The notes under the pieces: model-generated
Told to the model about the DNA's origin: nothing
The model's input: only the letters and a program-made list of their open reading frames with translations
Databases searched by the model: none
Assembly: GCF_900112415.1 (NCBI RefSeq)
Contig: NZ_FOLV01000007.1
Location: 62,001-126,000, forward strand
DNA length: 64,000 nucleotides
From: Bacillus sp. 491mf
GTDB lineage: Bacteria; Bacillota; Bacilli; Bacillales; Bacillaceae_G
Direction of reading: 5' to 3'
Position numbers and translations under genes: made by a program
Shown: one piece after another, positions 1-9,981 of the stretch
Numbering within the stretch: the first letter of the stretch is position 1
How the letters are laid out: each line of letters begins with the position of its first letter

Positions 1-1
1 A

Positions 2-52
2 AAAAAGGTATATCAACAGCGATTAAGCTGATTGATATACCTTTTTCTTTTT
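2..52 (+). terminator. intrinsic terminator of an upstream gene
   Basis: A near-perfect stem (about 19 bases on each side, 2-20 with 27-46) is followed by a T-rich tail. It must end a plus-strand gene left of the window; in Bacillus pheT commonly precedes rnhC, but that gene is not visible here. Confidence 0.8.
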
Positions 53-114
53 TTGAGCAGGGAGAGATGCGTAATAAAGAGAAACATTACGTAGAAGAGA
101 AAGGAGCTGAATTT

Positions 115-591
115 GTGAAAAAAAGAATGATGTGTTTCTTAGCGATCATGCTAATCAGTTTAAGTGCGTGTGGAAAGGAAAAAGAGAAACAAGAAAAAGT
201 AGTTCCAACATCACAAGAGGCAGCGGTTGTTACGTTTCAAGGGAAAGAAGTAAAGGAAATTCAGCTAACATCTACGAAAACAAAAGGCACGAAAGTATTG
301 AAAAAAGCAGATGATATAAAGCAGCTTGTATCAGCGATGGAGCAAGTTGGACTTGAGGAAAACGGCGATGAACCGAAAACACTCTCATTAGATAAAGAAG
401 CTAAATCGGCTATTCATTACAATATGTCTATTGATTATAGTGATGGATCAATTGGAAAATACTTTGTTTGGATAGAAGATGACGGAGAAGTTGTAATTGG
501 GCACAAGGATACGCCAGAGAAAGAACGTGTTGAGTTTTATGATTTGAAAGAAGCCTCAAAAAAAGTTGCAGAGACGTTTAAAATAGAGTAG
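115..591 (+). CDS. putative lipoprotein of unknown function
   Basis: I do not recognise a family. The 158-residue product begins with a short basic stretch, a hydrophobic segment and a lipobox (LSAC, Cys at residue 19), so it should be exported and lipid-anchored on the outer face of the membrane. The GTG at 115 is chosen because AAGGAG lies 8 bases upstream and gives a normal signal peptide; an upstream in-frame ATG at 67 would put a hydrophilic extension before the signal peptide. The mature part is charged, with a lysine-rich linker after the Cys and no visible catalytic motif. It stands alone between two hairpins. Confidence 0.75.
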   Translation: MKKRMMCFLAIMLISLSACGKEKEKQEKVVPTSQEAAVVTFQGKEVKEIQLTSTKTKGTKVLKKADDIKQLVSAMEQVGLEENGDEPKTLSLDKEAKSAIHYNMSIDYSDGSIGKYFVWIEDDGEVVIGHKDTPEKERVEFYDLKEASKKVAETFKIE

Positions 592-602
592 TAAAAACAG
601 AT

Positions 603-634
603 GAGCTGACTAAAGTTTACTTTTTAGTCAGCTC
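603..634. terminator. hairpin after the lipoprotein gene
   Basis: Inverted repeat with arms 603-614 and 622-634 just after the lipoprotein stop codon. The T-run on either strand is weak, so termination efficiency is uncertain. Confidence 0.5.
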
Positions 635-639
635 GTGCA

Positions 640-895
640 CATTTTAGTATGATCCAGTTCAGTAGCTCAGCTACTTTCATGTTGAGTATTGTCGAATGGT
701 CTTTATCCCGCATTAACGGGCAGGAAAACCTAGAGAAGAGCAGGGAAGAAAACTGCCTGTAAAAGCCCGATTGGTGAGAGCTTTCCATCAGTGAGAAAAG
801 CGTCACTGATAGAAGTTTCACTTTAAACTGTGTCGAAGCGCCGATATATCGGAAAAAGCGCTGATATATTGAGTGAGCCCCTTGTTTAGTCTATA
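640..895. repeat. dispersed intergenic repeat, family A, copy 1
   Basis: This gene-free stretch shares blocks with 17905-18080, 32560-32690 and 41263-41417: 'GTCGAAGCGCCGATATAT'-type motifs, 'CCATCAGTG...CACTGAT' inverted repeats followed by '...GTTTCACTT', and 'TTTATCCCGCATTAACGG', which recurs near 39790. A short open frame on the minus strand here is taken to be chance. It resembles the dispersed bcr-type repeats known from the B. cereus group, but I cannot assign a named family. Confidence 0.6.
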
Positions 896-921
896 TACAT
901 CCTGTCCATACTGAGAAATAA

Positions 922-1860
922 CTATTTCTTCAACAATCGAAACGCTTTTTCTGTATTTGCAAAATGTAATTTCACAAACTCAGGTAATCTTTCTTTCCCA
1001 AGCTTTTGAATTAATTTCGCGGCTGCGATATCGACTTGTTTCCCAGCGCCTTTCGGAAGTGGCATACCTGCTTTTTTGCTTAGCTCATCAAATTGTTTCA
1101 CGAATGAATAGCGAGCTAAAATGGAAGCTGCTGCAACGGCGATATGTATGCTTTCGCCTTTTGTAGCGAAATAGACATTTTCACGCTGAACATTTTTTTG
1201 TTTGGCTAAATATTTATAATATGTAGCCGGCTGTGTGAACTGATCAATTAAGATGCCTTCTGGTTTCGTTGGTGCGATTTTCGCCAATAAGTTTGTAATA
1301 GCTTTATTATGAAGCAATGCTTTTAGGTGTCCTTGATTGTAGCCTTTTTCAAACATGTCGTTATATTTTTCGTTATGCAAAACGAGAGAGCTGTATGGGA
1401 CAACTGCTAGTAGTTGTTTTGCAATTTCACAAATTTGTGTATCGTTTAAGCCTTTTGAGTCTTTGACGCCTAGTTCTTTTAATAATGGAATTTGCGTTGC
1501 ATCGACGTATACCGCAACAACTGTCATCGGTCCAAAATAGTCTCCGGTTCCGACTTCGTCTGAACCGAGAATAGACATGGCACTGATAGACGCTGGTGGT
1601 GCGTAGGCATGGTGATCTACACTTCTCTTGACAGAATTTTTTGGCGGTGCAGCATTTGTCTGCCACTGACCCGCTTCTTCCACTGCACGGCCACCTTGAA
1701 ACATGACTTTTCCAGATTTATAGGCTGTAATTGTGCAAGATGGAATCTTCGCCATGAAGATACCGCCTTGAGGAACTTTTGGTTGCACGGCTTGCGCGTA
1801 CTTTGTTTTCATGTCTTCTATAACCGCAAGGCTTACTTGAATAACAATAGAATTTGACAA
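922..1860 (-). CDS. rnhC: ribonuclease HIII
   Basis: Cleaves the RNA strand of RNA-DNA hybrids in the cytoplasm. The N-terminal substrate-binding region (about 1-90) precedes a type 2 RNase H fold with the active-site string DEVGTGD (about 101-107) and a following KDSKGLND motif (Asp about 134), then KGES and a C-terminal helical part. The 312-residue length matches B. subtilis RnhC. The TTG at 1860 is chosen because GGAG lies upstream and the product then begins MSNSIVIQ, as in relatives; a longer in-frame extension to 1938 overlaps the putative regulatory region shared with divergent zapA. Confidence 0.95.
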   Translation of the reverse strand: MSNSIVIQVSLAVIEDMKTKYAQAVQPKVPQGGIFMAKIPSCTITAYKSGKVMFQGGRAVEEAGQWQTNAAPPKNSVKRSVDHHAYAPPASISAMSILGSDEVGTGDYFGPMTVVAVYVDATQIPLLKELGVKDSKGLNDTQICEIAKQLLAVVPYSSLVLHNEKYNDMFEKGYNQGHLKALLHNKAITNLLAKIAPTKPEGILIDQFTQPATYYKYLAKQKNVQRENVYFATKGESIHIAVAAASILARYSFVKQFDELSKKAGMPLPKGAGKQVDIAAAKLIQKLGKERLPEFVKLHFANTEKAFRLLKK

Positions 1861-1984
1861 AATGGTTGCTCCTTTTTCATTATTTATATTTTTATCATAT
1901 CGAATTGTTGTTTCTGTTTCCATATGATGTTTTTTCATGGTATGATAATCTTTAGGATTCTGTATGGGATTGGAGGACAGTAAG

Positions 1985-2254
1985 TTGTCACAACAAAAGG
2001 AAAATCGAAGTCGAATTAATGTAGAAATTTACGGCCAACAATATTCAGTTGTTGGCGATGAAAGTACAAGTCATATACGCATTGTCGCGGCGATTGTGGA
2101 TGATAAAATGCGCGAACTGAATGCTAAGAATCCTTCGCTTGACACAAACCGATTGGCGGTGTTGACAGCAGTCAATGTCGTGCATGATTATATAAAATTA
2201 AAAGAAGAAAATGAAAAGTTGAAAGAAAGAATGAGTCAAAAAGGAATGGAATAA
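1985..2254 (+). CDS. zapA: cell division protein ZapA
   Basis: Small FtsZ-associated protein that promotes Z-ring bundling. The 89-residue product has the typical N-terminal globular part ([17 protein letters not shown]) and a C-terminal coiled coil rich in Lys/Glu (about 65-85). The TTG at 1985 is preceded by GGAGG with 8-base spacing; the ATG at 1964 has no such site. Divergent from rnhC and immediately followed by cvpA (one base between genes), so the two are co-transcribed, as in B. subtilis. Confidence 0.93.
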   Translation: MSQQKENRSRINVEIYGQQYSVVGDESTSHIRIVAAIVDDKMRELNAKNPSLDTNRLAVLTAVNVVHDYIKLKEENEKLKERMSQKGME

Positions 2255-2255
2255 C

Positions 2256-2795
2256 ATGGTTGATATAATTATCATTTTATTGCTTGTGATGGGATTTCTT
2301 CTTGGTCTAAGAAGAGGATTAGTCCTGCAACTTGTAAAATTAGTAAGTTTTATTGTCGCTTATCTTGTGGCATATTGGTATTGCAAAGATTTAGCACCTG
2401 CATTGCAAAAGATTATTCCGTATCCATTTAAGCAAGAAGTAAATGTGCCGAATTGGATCGATGCAAATAGCATAGAAACAGTGTTTTACCAAGCCATTGC
2501 GTTTATCGCATTATTTATTGTTACAAAAATCGCGTTCACGTTACTTGGACAACTTTTAAATATGTTTACAGAAATTCCTGTTTTGAGACAGGTCAATGCA
2601 CTAGGCGGAGCGATTTTAGGCTTTTTAGAAGTGTATATTATATTGTTCGTATTAATTGTAGTTGGTACGATACTTCCAATTGAACAAGTACAAACTTCGT
2701 TGAATCAATCATCAATAAGCAAAGTAATTGTAGATGATACACCAATTCTTTCTGAAAAAGTTAAGGAATTATGGCAGACAGGCAGCAAAGTATAA
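2256..2795 (+). CDS. cvpA: CvpA family membrane protein
   Basis: 179-residue integral membrane protein with about four hydrophobic segments (roughly 1-20, 25-45, 80-100, 115-140), matching the colicin V production protein family. The family's biochemical role is not settled; in Bacillus it lies downstream of zapA. The start ATG follows the zapA stop by one base, suggesting translational coupling rather than its own strong ribosome-binding site. Confidence 0.9.
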   Translation: MVDIIIILLLVMGFLLGLRRGLVLQLVKLVSFIVAYLVAYWYCKDLAPALQKIIPYPFKQEVNVPNWIDANSIETVFYQAIAFIALFIVTKIAFTLLGQLLNMFTEIPVLRQVNALGGAILGFLEVYIILFVLIVVGTILPIEQVQTSLNQSSISKVIVDDTPILSEKVKELWQTGSKV

Positions 2796-2826
2796 CTTCT
2801 CTTTTTTAGAAAGAGAAGTTTTTTTC
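2794..2826 (+). terminator. intrinsic terminator after cvpA
   Basis: The 11-bp stem (2794-2804 with 2810-2820) with a run of T overlaps the cvpA stop. Because polX follows within 25 bases, it may attenuate rather than separate the two transcription units. Confidence 0.8.
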
Positions 2827-2849
2827 TATGATGGGAAGGCGGGAGAAGA

Positions 2850-4568
2850 ATGAAAGTAAATAAAAAACAAGTGATTAAACTACTTGAGACAATTGCACTT
2901 TTCATGGAACTAAAAGGGGAAAATCCTTTTAAAATATCAGCATTTCGTAAAGCGGCAGCAGCATTAGAAAGCGATGATCGTAGCCTTTCAGAAATTGAAG
3001 ATTTCACAAAAATACCAGGAATCGGAAAAGGAACAGCAGCCGTTATTGCAGAATATATTGAAGTTGGAGCATCAGAAGTGCTTACAGAGCTTGAAAAAGA
3101 AGTACCGAGCAGCTTATTACCGCTTTTGAAATTACCAGGTCTTGGTGGGAAAAAGGTCGCTAAGTTATATAAAGAACTTGGCGTTGTAGATATGGAAACT
3201 TTAAAGAAAGCTTGTGAGGAAAAGCAAGTGCAAGCACTTGCTGGGTTCGGTAAGAAAACGGAAGAGAAAATACTAGAGGCTATCGCACAAGTTGGTACTA
3301 GACCCGAACGTCTTCCGATAGCAATGGTGCTTCCTATTGCCGGGGAAATAGAGAGGAAATTGTCGAATATACCAGAAATTATTCGCTATTCTCGTGCGGG
3401 AAGTTTGCGCCGCGTTCGTGAAACAGTGAAAGATTTGGACTTTATTATTGCGTCATGGGAACCAGAAAAGGTGCGTGAGCATTTACTGCAGTTTGATAAT
3501 ATGATAGAAGTGATTGCAAGTGGTGATACAAAAGTTTCCGTACGCCTTCAATACGAATATGATATTTCGATTGATTTCCGTCTTGTGAAGCCGGAAGAGT
3601 TTATTACCACACTTCACCATTTCACTGGTTCAAAAGACCATAATGTAAGAATGCGCCAAATTGCAAAAGATAAGGGCGAGAAAATTAGTGAATATGGCGT
3701 TGAAAACTTAGAAACGGGAGAAGTACAAACATTCGAAACAGAAGAAGCGTTTTTTGCACACTTTGGACTTCCATTCATCCCGCCAGAAGTACGTGAAGAT
3801 GGAAAAGAGATTGATCTCACTCTGCAATATCCGAATTTTGTTCAATTTCCTCATATTCAAGGTGATTTACATATGCATACAACGTGGAGCGATGGTGCTT
3901 TTTCTATTGAAGAAATGGTACAAGCATGCCGCGCTCGTGGATATAAGTATATGGCGATTACGGATCATTCTCAGTACTTGAAAGTAGCGAATGGATTAAC
4001 GAAAGAGCGCCTTTTTGAACAACGAAAAGAAATTGAACGTCTGAATGAAAAGTATCCGGATATCACTATTTTACGTGGTATTGAAATGGACATTTTACCA
4101 GATGCAACACTAGATTTTGATGACGATGTATTAGCAGAGCTTGATTATGTCATCGGTGCCATTCATTCTAGTTTCTCACAAGACCGTGAAACAATTATGA
4201 AGCGTCTGCGCGCTGCAATTGAAAATCATCATGTAACAATGATTGCGCATCCGACAGGCCGATTAATTGGTCGCCGCGAAGGCTATGATGTCGATACAGA
4301 CTTATTAATTGAGCTTGCGAAAGAAACAAATACTGTACTTGAATTAAACGCAAATCCAAACCGTTTAGACTTAAGTGCGAAGCTGCTAAAGCAAGCGCAA
4401 GATGCGGGTGTGAAAATCGCCATTAATACAGATGCTCATACGCTTGAAATGTTAGAGGATATGGAAATTGGCGTGGCAGCTGCGCGCAAAGGTTGGATTC
4501 AAAAAGATACAGTTATTAACACATGGGATATTGAACGTTTATTAGATTATATTAAGCGTAATAAGTAA
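2850..4568 (+). CDS. polX: DNA polymerase X family with PHP domain
   Basis: Gap-filling DNA polymerase/3'-5' exonuclease used in base excision repair. The 572 residues contain N-terminal helix-hairpin-helix motifs (about 50-125), a polymerase beta-like nucleotidyltransferase core with GS...DLD metal ligands (about 184-197) and a third Asp in IDFRLV, and a C-terminal PHP phosphoesterase domain beginning HMHTTWSDG (about 341) and ending with the INTDAHT motif. GGCGGGAG-type ribosome-binding site precedes the ATG. mutS2 follows 20 bases downstream. Confidence 0.95.
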   Translation: MKVNKKQVIKLLETIALFMELKGENPFKISAFRKAAAALESDDRSLSEIEDFTKIPGIGKGTAAVIAEYIEVGASEVLTELEKEVPSSLLPLLKLPGLGGKKVAKLYKELGVVDMETLKKACEEKQVQALAGFGKKTEEKILEAIAQVGTRPERLPIAMVLPIAGEIERKLSNIPEIIRYSRAGSLRRVRETVKDLDFIIASWEPEKVREHLLQFDNMIEVIASGDTKVSVRLQYEYDISIDFRLVKPEEFITTLHHFTGSKDHNVRMRQIAKDKGEKISEYGVENLETGEVQTFETEEAFFAHFGLPFIPPEVREDGKEIDLTLQYPNFVQFPHIQGDLHMHTTWSDGAFSIEEMVQACRARGYKYMAITDHSQYLKVANGLTKERLFEQRKEIERLNEKYPDITILRGIEMDILPDATLDFDDDVLAELDYVIGAIHSSFSQDRETIMKRLRAAIENHHVTMIAHPTGRLIGRREGYDVDTDLLIELAKETNTVLELNANPNRLDLSAKLLKQAQDAGVKIAINTDAHTLEMLEDMEIGVAAARKGWIQKDTVINTWDIERLLDYIKRNK

Positions 4569-4588
4569 CACAAGGGGGACGTGCAACT

Positions 4589-6949
4589 ATGTTAGAACGA
4601 ACGTTGCGTGTATTAGAATATGAAAAAGTAAAAGAACAATTACTCGAACACGTTGCTTCTTCACTTGGACGAGATAAAGTAAAAGGGCTTGTACCAAGCA
4701 CAGATTACGAAGAAGTAGTAGAAATGCAGGAAACAACAGATGAGGCAGCAAAAGTCATCCGTTTAAAAGGACATGTACCGCTTGGCGGGATCTTTGATAT
4801 TCGCCCAAATGTGAAGCGTGCGAAAATTGGTAGTATGCTAAGCCCGCATGAACTTTTAGATATTGCAAGTACGATGTATGGTAGCCGCCAGATAAAAAGA
4901 TTTATTGAAGATATGATTGAAAATGGTGTGGAACTGCCGATTTTAGATACGTATGTAGCGCGCATTGTGTCTTTATATGATTTAGAAAAGAAAATTACAA
5001 ATTGTATTAGTGATGGCGGAGAAGTAGTGGATAATGCGAGTGAAAAATTACGTGGTATTCGCCAGCAAATTCGCACAGCGGAAAGTCGCATTCGTGAAAA
5101 ATTGGAAAACATGACGCGGTCTTCTAACGCACAGAAGATGTTGTCAGATGCAATTGTAACGATTCGTAACGATCGCTATGTAATTCCAGTTAAACAAGAA
5201 TACCGCGGTGTCTATGGTGGTATCGTTCATGACCAGTCTGCTTCTGGTCAAACGTTATTTATCGAGCCGCAAGTCATTGTAGAACTGAATAACGCCTTGC
5301 AAGAAGCGCGCGTGAAAGAAAAGCAAGAAGTAGAACGCATTTTAATGATGTTAACAGAAGAAGTAGCAACTGAAACTGATATCATTTTAGAAAACGTCGA
5401 CGTTGTGGCAGAGCTTGATTTCATTTTCGCAAAAGCTTTCTATGCAAAACGATTAAAAGCAACAAAACCAATTTTGAACAATGAGCGTTATATGAACTTG
5501 CGCCAAGCACGTCATCCGCTTATTGATCCGAAAGTTGTTGTGCCAAATGATATTGTACTTGGAAAAGAATTTACAACAATTGTTATTACAGGGCCGAATA
5601 CAGGAGGTAAAACCGTTACATTAAAAACGGTAGGGATTTGTATTTTAATGGCGCAATCTGGTTTGCACATTCCTGTTTTAGATGAGTCCGAAATTTGCGT
5701 GTTTAAAAATGTGTTTGCCGATATCGGTGATGAGCAATCGATTGAGCAAAGCTTAAGTACATTCTCCTCTCACATGGTAAACATTGTTGAGATTTTAGAA
5801 CAAGCTGACTTTGAAAGCTTAGTATTGTTTGATGAATTAGGAGCAGGGACAGATCCGCAAGAAGGGGCTGCACTTGCGATTTCCATTTTAGATGAAGTTT
5901 ATAACCGCGGTGCGCGCGTTGTCGCAACGACGCATTATCCTGAATTAAAAGCATACGGCTATAATCGTGAACAAGTCATTAATGCAAGTGTTGAGTTTGA
6001 TGTAAACACATTAAGCCCAACGTATAAATTGTTAATCGGTGTACCAGGGCGAAGCAACGCTTTTGAAATTTCAAAACGTCTTGGGTTATCTGACCGTGTA
6101 ATTGACCGTGCTCGTGGTCACATTAGTACAGAATCAAATAAAGTAGAAAATATGATAGCGAAGCTAGAAGAAAGCCAAAAGAATGCTGAGCGTGAGTGGA
6201 ATGAAGCAGAAGAGCTTCGTAAGCAATCTGAAAAACTTCATAAGGAAATGCAGCGTCAAATTATCGAATTTAACGAAGAACGTGATGAAAGATTACTAAA
6301 AGCACAAAAAGAAGGCGAAGAAAAAGTCGAAGCGGCGAAGAAAGAAGCGGAAGGAATTATTCGTGAACTTCGTCAATTGCGAAAAGCAAAGCTTGCTGAC
6401 GTTAAAGATCATGAGCTAATTGAGGCGAAAAGCCGTTTAGAAGGGGCAGCGCCGGAGCTTGTGAAAAAACAACAAACAAAAGTGAAAAACACAGCACCAA
6501 AACAAGTGTTAAGACCAGGCGACGAAGTAAAAGTATTAACGTTCGGTCAAAAAGGTCAGCTTCTGAAAAAAGTAAGCGACAACGAATGGAACGTCCAAAT
6601 CGGAATTTTGAAGATGAAGGTAAAAGAGTCTGATATGGAATATATTAACACGCCAAATCCTGTTGAGAAAAAAGCAGTGACAGCGGTAAAAGGAAGAGAC
6701 TATCACGTTTCATTAGAACTTGATCTTCGTGGGGAACGTTTTGAAGATGCGTTAGCACGTGTAGAAAAATATTTAGATGATGCACAGCTTGCAAGCTATC
6801 CGCGCGTTTCCATTATTCACGGAAAAGGAACCGGAGCACTGCGTCAAGGTGTACAAGATTACTTGAAAAAACATCGCGGCGTGAAGAGCTTCCGTTATGG
6901 TGATATGGGCGAAGGCGGCCTTGGTGTTACAGTTGTAGAACTGAAATAG
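4589..6949 (+). CDS. mutS2: endonuclease MutS2
   Basis: MutS paralogue linked to suppression of recombination and, in B. subtilis, to rescue of collided ribosomes. The 786 residues include the MutS core helices, Walker A GPNTGGKT (about 334-341), Walker [14 protein letters not shown] (about 411), a long charged coiled coil (about 520-630), a KOW-like segment (about 640-690) and a C-terminal Smr nuclease domain with LDLRG and HGKGTG (about 710-786). There is no N-terminal mismatch-recognition domain, which separates it from MutS. Start ATG has AAGGGGG upstream; likely co-transcribed with polX. Confidence 0.96.
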   Translation: MLERTLRVLEYEKVKEQLLEHVASSLGRDKVKGLVPSTDYEEVVEMQETTDEAAKVIRLKGHVPLGGIFDIRPNVKRAKIGSMLSPHELLDIASTMYGSRQIKRFIEDMIENGVELPILDTYVARIVSLYDLEKKITNCISDGGEVVDNASEKLRGIRQQIRTAESRIREKLENMTRSSNAQKMLSDAIVTIRNDRYVIPVKQEYRGVYGGIVHDQSASGQTLFIEPQVIVELNNALQEARVKEKQEVERILMMLTEEVATETDIILENVDVVAELDFIFAKAFYAKRLKATKPILNNERYMNLRQARHPLIDPKVVVPNDIVLGKEFTTIVITGPNTGGKTVTLKTVGICILMAQSGLHIPVLDESEICVFKNVFADIGDEQSIEQSLSTFSSHMVNIVEILEQADFESLVLFDELGAGTDPQEGAALAISILDEVYNRGARVVATTHYPELKAYGYNREQVINASVEFDVNTLSPTYKLLIGVPGRSNAFEISKRLGLSDRVIDRARGHISTESNKVENMIAKLEESQKNAEREWNEAEELRKQSEKLHKEMQRQIIEFNEERDERLLKAQKEGEEKVEAAKKEAEGIIRELRQLRKAKLADVKDHELIEAKSRLEGAAPELVKKQQTKVKNTAPKQVLRPGDEVKVLTFGQKGQLLKKVSDNEWNVQIGILKMKVKESDMEYINTPNPVEKKAVTAVKGRDYHVSLELDLRGERFEDALARVEKYLDDAQLASYPRVSIIHGKGTGALRQGVQDYLKKHRGVKSFRYGDMGEGGLGVTVVELK

Positions 6950-6974
6950 GAAACGAAGCAAAGGGGAAACGGCT

Positions 6975-7067
6975 ATGTTTATGGACAAACTTGCAAAAGT
7001 ATTGTTAGCTTGTTGCGGAACGTTTTTTATTATTGGGGTTATATATTTGATATTTTTTGCGAAATAA
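6975..7067 (+). CDS. 30-residue membrane peptide
   Basis: Small gene 25 bases after mutS2 with an AAGGGG site 8 bases before its ATG and a terminator right after it. The product is one basic/amphipathic turn (MDKLAK) followed by a hydrophobic segment (residues 9-28) that includes two adjacent Cys; it would be a single-span membrane peptide. I do not recognise a function. The good start signals and the position inside the operon support it as real. Confidence 0.65.
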   Translation: MFMDKLAKVLLACCGTFFIIGVIYLIFFAK

Positions 7068-7073
7068 GGGAGA

Positions 7074-7099
7074 GGACACCGTTTTTGGTGTTCTTTTTC
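7074..7099 (+). terminator. intrinsic terminator of the mutS2 operon
   Basis: 7-bp GC-containing stem (7074-7080 with 7087-7093) followed by five T. Confidence 0.8.
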
Positions 7100-7173
7100 A
7101 TTGTCTGTTTTCTAGGCACGGGTAGAAGATGTTTTGTATAATAGAGATGTTTACAGGAATAGAAGGAGACACT

Positions 7174-8250
7174 ATGAATACAACAAAAAAACTGTTAGAG
7201 GAAGCAACTAATTTTATTACAGATTGCTACAACGAACTAGAAAAATCTCATGAAATACAAGATAGATTATTACAAATTGAATCTGAAATACAAATGACAG
7301 GAACGTATGAACATACTTTTGAGGAGCTTGTTCACGGAGCGCGAATGGCATGGAGAAATAGTAATCGCTGCATCGGTCGTCTGTTTTGGAATAAGCTTCA
7401 TGTATTAGATGCACGTGATGTAAATGACGTAGAAGGTGTATACGAGGCACTGCTTCATCATATTCAATATGCAACAAACGACGGGAAAATCCTACCTACG
7501 ATTACTATTTTTAAACAATATCAAAATGAGAAAAATCAAATTCAAATTTATAATCACCAATTAATTCGCTACGCAGGATATGAAACCGAGCATGGCGTGA
7601 TCGGTGATTCTCATTCCCTATCCTTTTCATCATTTTGCCAAGAACTTGGCTGGAGTGGGAAAGGAACACATTTTGATGTGCTGCCGCTCGTATTTTCAAT
7701 AGATGGAAATGACCCAGTGTATAGACCAATCCCTGAAGAATATGTAAAAGAAGTGCCGTTAGAACATCCAGAATATCCATTTTCCTCTTTGGAAGCAAAA
7801 TGGTACGGTGTTCCGATGATTTCTGATATGCGTTTAGAAATTGGCGGGATTTCTTATACAGCTGCTCCGTTTAACGGCTGGTATATGGGAACAGAAATCG
7901 GTGCGCGCAACTTAGCTGATCAGGATCGTTATAATCTGCTTCCAGCTATTGCGGAGATGATGGGATTAGATACATCAAGAAACAGTACACTTTGGAAAGA
8001 CAAAGCATTAGTAGAATTAAATGTGGCAGTATTACACTCTTTCAAAAAACAAGGCGTAACGATTGTCGATCACCATACAGCGGCGCAGCAGTTTAGTCAA
8101 TTTGAGAAGCAAGAAGCAGCATGTGGCCGTTTAGTCACAGGGAATTGGGTGTGGTTAATTCCGCCTATATCTCCTGCAGCGACGCACATTTATCATAAGC
8201 CTTATCCAAATCAAGTACTTACACCTAATTTTTTTCATAAAAAAGGGTAA
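7174..8250 (+). CDS. nos: bacterial nitric oxide synthase, oxygenase type
   Basis: Oxidises L-arginine to citrulline and NO, borrowing electrons from cellular flavodoxin-type reductases; in Bacillus NO protects against oxidative stress and some antibiotics. The 358 residues are the heme oxygenase domain only, with the heme-thiolate Cys in RNSNRCIGR (Cys66), the substrate-site segment with WYGVP and [20 protein letters not shown], and the WVWLIPP C-terminal stretch. It lacks the N-terminal zinc hook and reductase domain of animal enzymes. The ATG at 7174 has GAAGGAG upstream; the earlier in-frame ATG at 7129 does not. Monocistronic between two terminators. Confidence 0.96.
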   Translation: MNTTKKLLEEATNFITDCYNELEKSHEIQDRLLQIESEIQMTGTYEHTFEELVHGARMAWRNSNRCIGRLFWNKLHVLDARDVNDVEGVYEALLHHIQYATNDGKILPTITIFKQYQNEKNQIQIYNHQLIRYAGYETEHGVIGDSHSLSFSSFCQELGWSGKGTHFDVLPLVFSIDGNDPVYRPIPEEYVKEVPLEHPEYPFSSLEAKWYGVPMISDMRLEIGGISYTAAPFNGWYMGTEIGARNLADQDRYNLLPAIAEMMGLDTSRNSTLWKDKALVELNVAVLHSFKKQGVTIVDHHTAAQQFSQFEKQEAACGRLVTGNWVWLIPPISPAATHIYHKPYPNQVLTPNFFHKKG

Positions 8251-8292
8251 GAGCTTGTTGTATGGATAAAAGAATAACATGTTATAGTTAGA

Positions 8293-8340
8293 AGGGACCG
8301 TTTAATGGCGATACTTATATAAACGGCCCTGTTTTATTTT
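8293..8340 (+). terminator. intrinsic terminator of nos
   Basis: Stem of 11-12 pairs (8293-8304 with 8320-8330, one mismatch and a large loop) followed by a T-rich tract. Confidence 0.7.
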
Positions 8341-8457
8341 TGTGCTTCTAACATAGAGTGGTTTCATACATAAGAAAAGATGTGGTAAAACTTCTGACTT
8401 CGTATAGAGCCTTTCTTAATAGCTAGAAAGCATTGGAATGGAAAGGTAGGATATGGA

Positions 8458-9654
8458 ATGAAAACAGAAGTTATTTTAAAGGTTAAGACGAAATACGCAA
8501 ACGAATTAAAAAGTGGTTATCCACTTATTTCGAAAGAAGCGATTATAAATTTACAGGATGTAAATACAGAAGGTACAATCGTAAAACTTGTAGATGATAA
8601 AAATAAGTTTATCGGTACAGGATATTACGGCAAACAAAACAAAGGATATGGCTGGATTTTAACAAGAAAAGAACAGGAACAAATCGACCAAGCCTTCTTT
8701 GAAAAGAAAATTAAATCTGCTTTAAGTAAACGTAAAAGTTTCTATGAAGATACAGATACAACAGCATTTCGCGTGTTCAACGGTGAAGGCGATGGAATCG
8801 GTGGCTTAATCATTGATTACTATGATGGATATTACGTAATTAGTTGGTATAGCGAAGGCATTTATCAATTTAGTAAAGAGATTATCGCTTCCTTACAGAA
8901 TGTGACTACATTTAAAGCGATCTATCAGAAAAAGCGCTTTGATACAAAGGGACAATATATTGAAGAAGACGATTTCGTAACAGGAGAACGCGGAGAGTTT
9001 CCGATTATCGTCAAAGAGAATGGTGTTAACTTTGCGGTATATTTAAACGACGGAGCAATGGTCGGTGTCTTTTTAGATCAACGTAATATAAGAAAGCAAA
9101 TTCGCGACAAATATGCAAATGGCAAGACAGTCTTGAATATGTTCTCCTATACAGGTGCGTTTTCTGTCTTTGCAGCACTTGGCGGAGCGGTAAAAACAAC
9201 AAGCGTAGACCTTGCGAACCGCAGTTTAAGTAAAACAATTGAGCAATTTAGCGTGAACGGCGTTGATTACGAAGCGCAAGATATTATCGTAGAAGACGTA
9301 TTTCACTATTTCAAATATGCAGTAAAGAAAGCACTGAAGTTTGATATGGTCATTCTAGATCCACCAAGCTTTGCGCGTTCAAAAAAATATACATTTAGCG
9401 CTGCTAAAGATTATAAAAACTTATTAAAAGAAGCAATTGCGATTACAGAAAATAATGGTATTATTGTCGCTTCTACAAATTGTAGTACTTTCGGTATGAA
9501 AAAGTTCAAAGGCTTCATTGATACAGCATTTAAAGAAATGAACGGCAAGTATAAAGTATTAGAAGAACATTCATTATCAGAGGACTTCCGAACGATTTCA
9601 CAGTTTCCAGAAGGTGATTATTTAAAAGTAGTGTTTATTAAAAAAATAAAGTAA
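8458..9654 (+). CDS. class I SAM-dependent rRNA methyltransferase, RlmI/YwbD-like
   Basis: Predicted to place a methyl group on a cytosine of 23S rRNA. The 398 residues have an N-terminal PUA-like RNA-binding domain (about 1-80), a central linker and a Rossmann methyltransferase domain with the SAM motif LNMFSYTGAFSVFAALGG (about 223-240), acidic SVDLANRSL and the catalytic-loop motif LDPPSFARSKK (about 300-310). It is closest in layout to B. subtilis YwbD and E. coli RlmI; the exact target base is inferred from the family. Start ATG has AAAGGTAGG upstream. Confidence 0.88.
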   Translation: MKTEVILKVKTKYANELKSGYPLISKEAIINLQDVNTEGTIVKLVDDKNKFIGTGYYGKQNKGYGWILTRKEQEQIDQAFFEKKIKSALSKRKSFYEDTDTTAFRVFNGEGDGIGGLIIDYYDGYYVISWYSEGIYQFSKEIIASLQNVTTFKAIYQKKRFDTKGQYIEEDDFVTGERGEFPIIVKENGVNFAVYLNDGAMVGVFLDQRNIRKQIRDKYANGKTVLNMFSYTGAFSVFAALGGAVKTTSVDLANRSLSKTIEQFSVNGVDYEAQDIIVEDVFHYFKYAVKKALKFDMVILDPPSFARSKKYTFSAAKDYKNLLKEAIAITENNGIIVASTNCSTFGMKKFKGFIDTAFKEMNGKYKVLEEHSLSEDFRTISQFPEGDYLKVVFIKKIK

Positions 9655-9664
9655 AAACCTTTTT

Positions 9665-9740
9665 TAGATGGGCGAGGGCATCCGGCCATGCATAGAAGCG
9701 GTCAGTGCCTATTCCTGCCACAAAATAAAGGGAAAAAGCG
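9665..9740 (+). repeat. dispersed intergenic repeat, family B, copy 1
   Basis: Shares the core GGGCGAGRGC-TCYGGCC-YGCATAGAAGCGGTCAG-GCCT...CCTGCCACA with 11310-11385, 16942-17030 and (shorter) 30945-31005. The CTGGCCGC-type and GCGGTCAG arms are complementary, so each copy can fold into a small hairpin. Confidence 0.7.
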
Positions 9741-9823
9741 AATGCATGTCATGGCTGGTCTTGCATATTAGTAACTTATAGGTTGAAAAATCAAAATGGG
9801 TTTATTTAACCTTTTAAAGTAAG

Positions 9824-9855
9824 AGCGTTTCTCTGTAATGAGAAATGCTTTTTAT
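9824..9855 (+). terminator. intrinsic terminator
   Basis: Stem 9824-9833 with 9840-9849 (one mismatch), followed by TTTTTA. Probably ends the methyltransferase transcript after the repeat. Confidence 0.7.
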
Positions 9856-9981
9856 TTTCGCCAAAATTAAAATGATATTTCAATAACAATAATAATATAA
9901 TGAAAAACAGTATGAATTTATTGTAAAACGATAAATTGTGTGCTAAAATCATGTTGCTATTAAATAAGTGAGGTGTTTTAA

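Larger units (their letters stand above)
9655..9981. other. gene-free stretch with family B repeat and a terminator
   Basis: 327 bases without a supported gene. It holds a family B repeat (9665-9740), a terminator (9824-9855) and an AT-rich region that probably contains the promoter of the next gene. Confidence 0.6.

Noticed and set aside
624-821. 65-codon minus-strand frame
   Set aside because: Lies wholly in a family A repeat, has no ribosome-binding site and low-complexity sequence.
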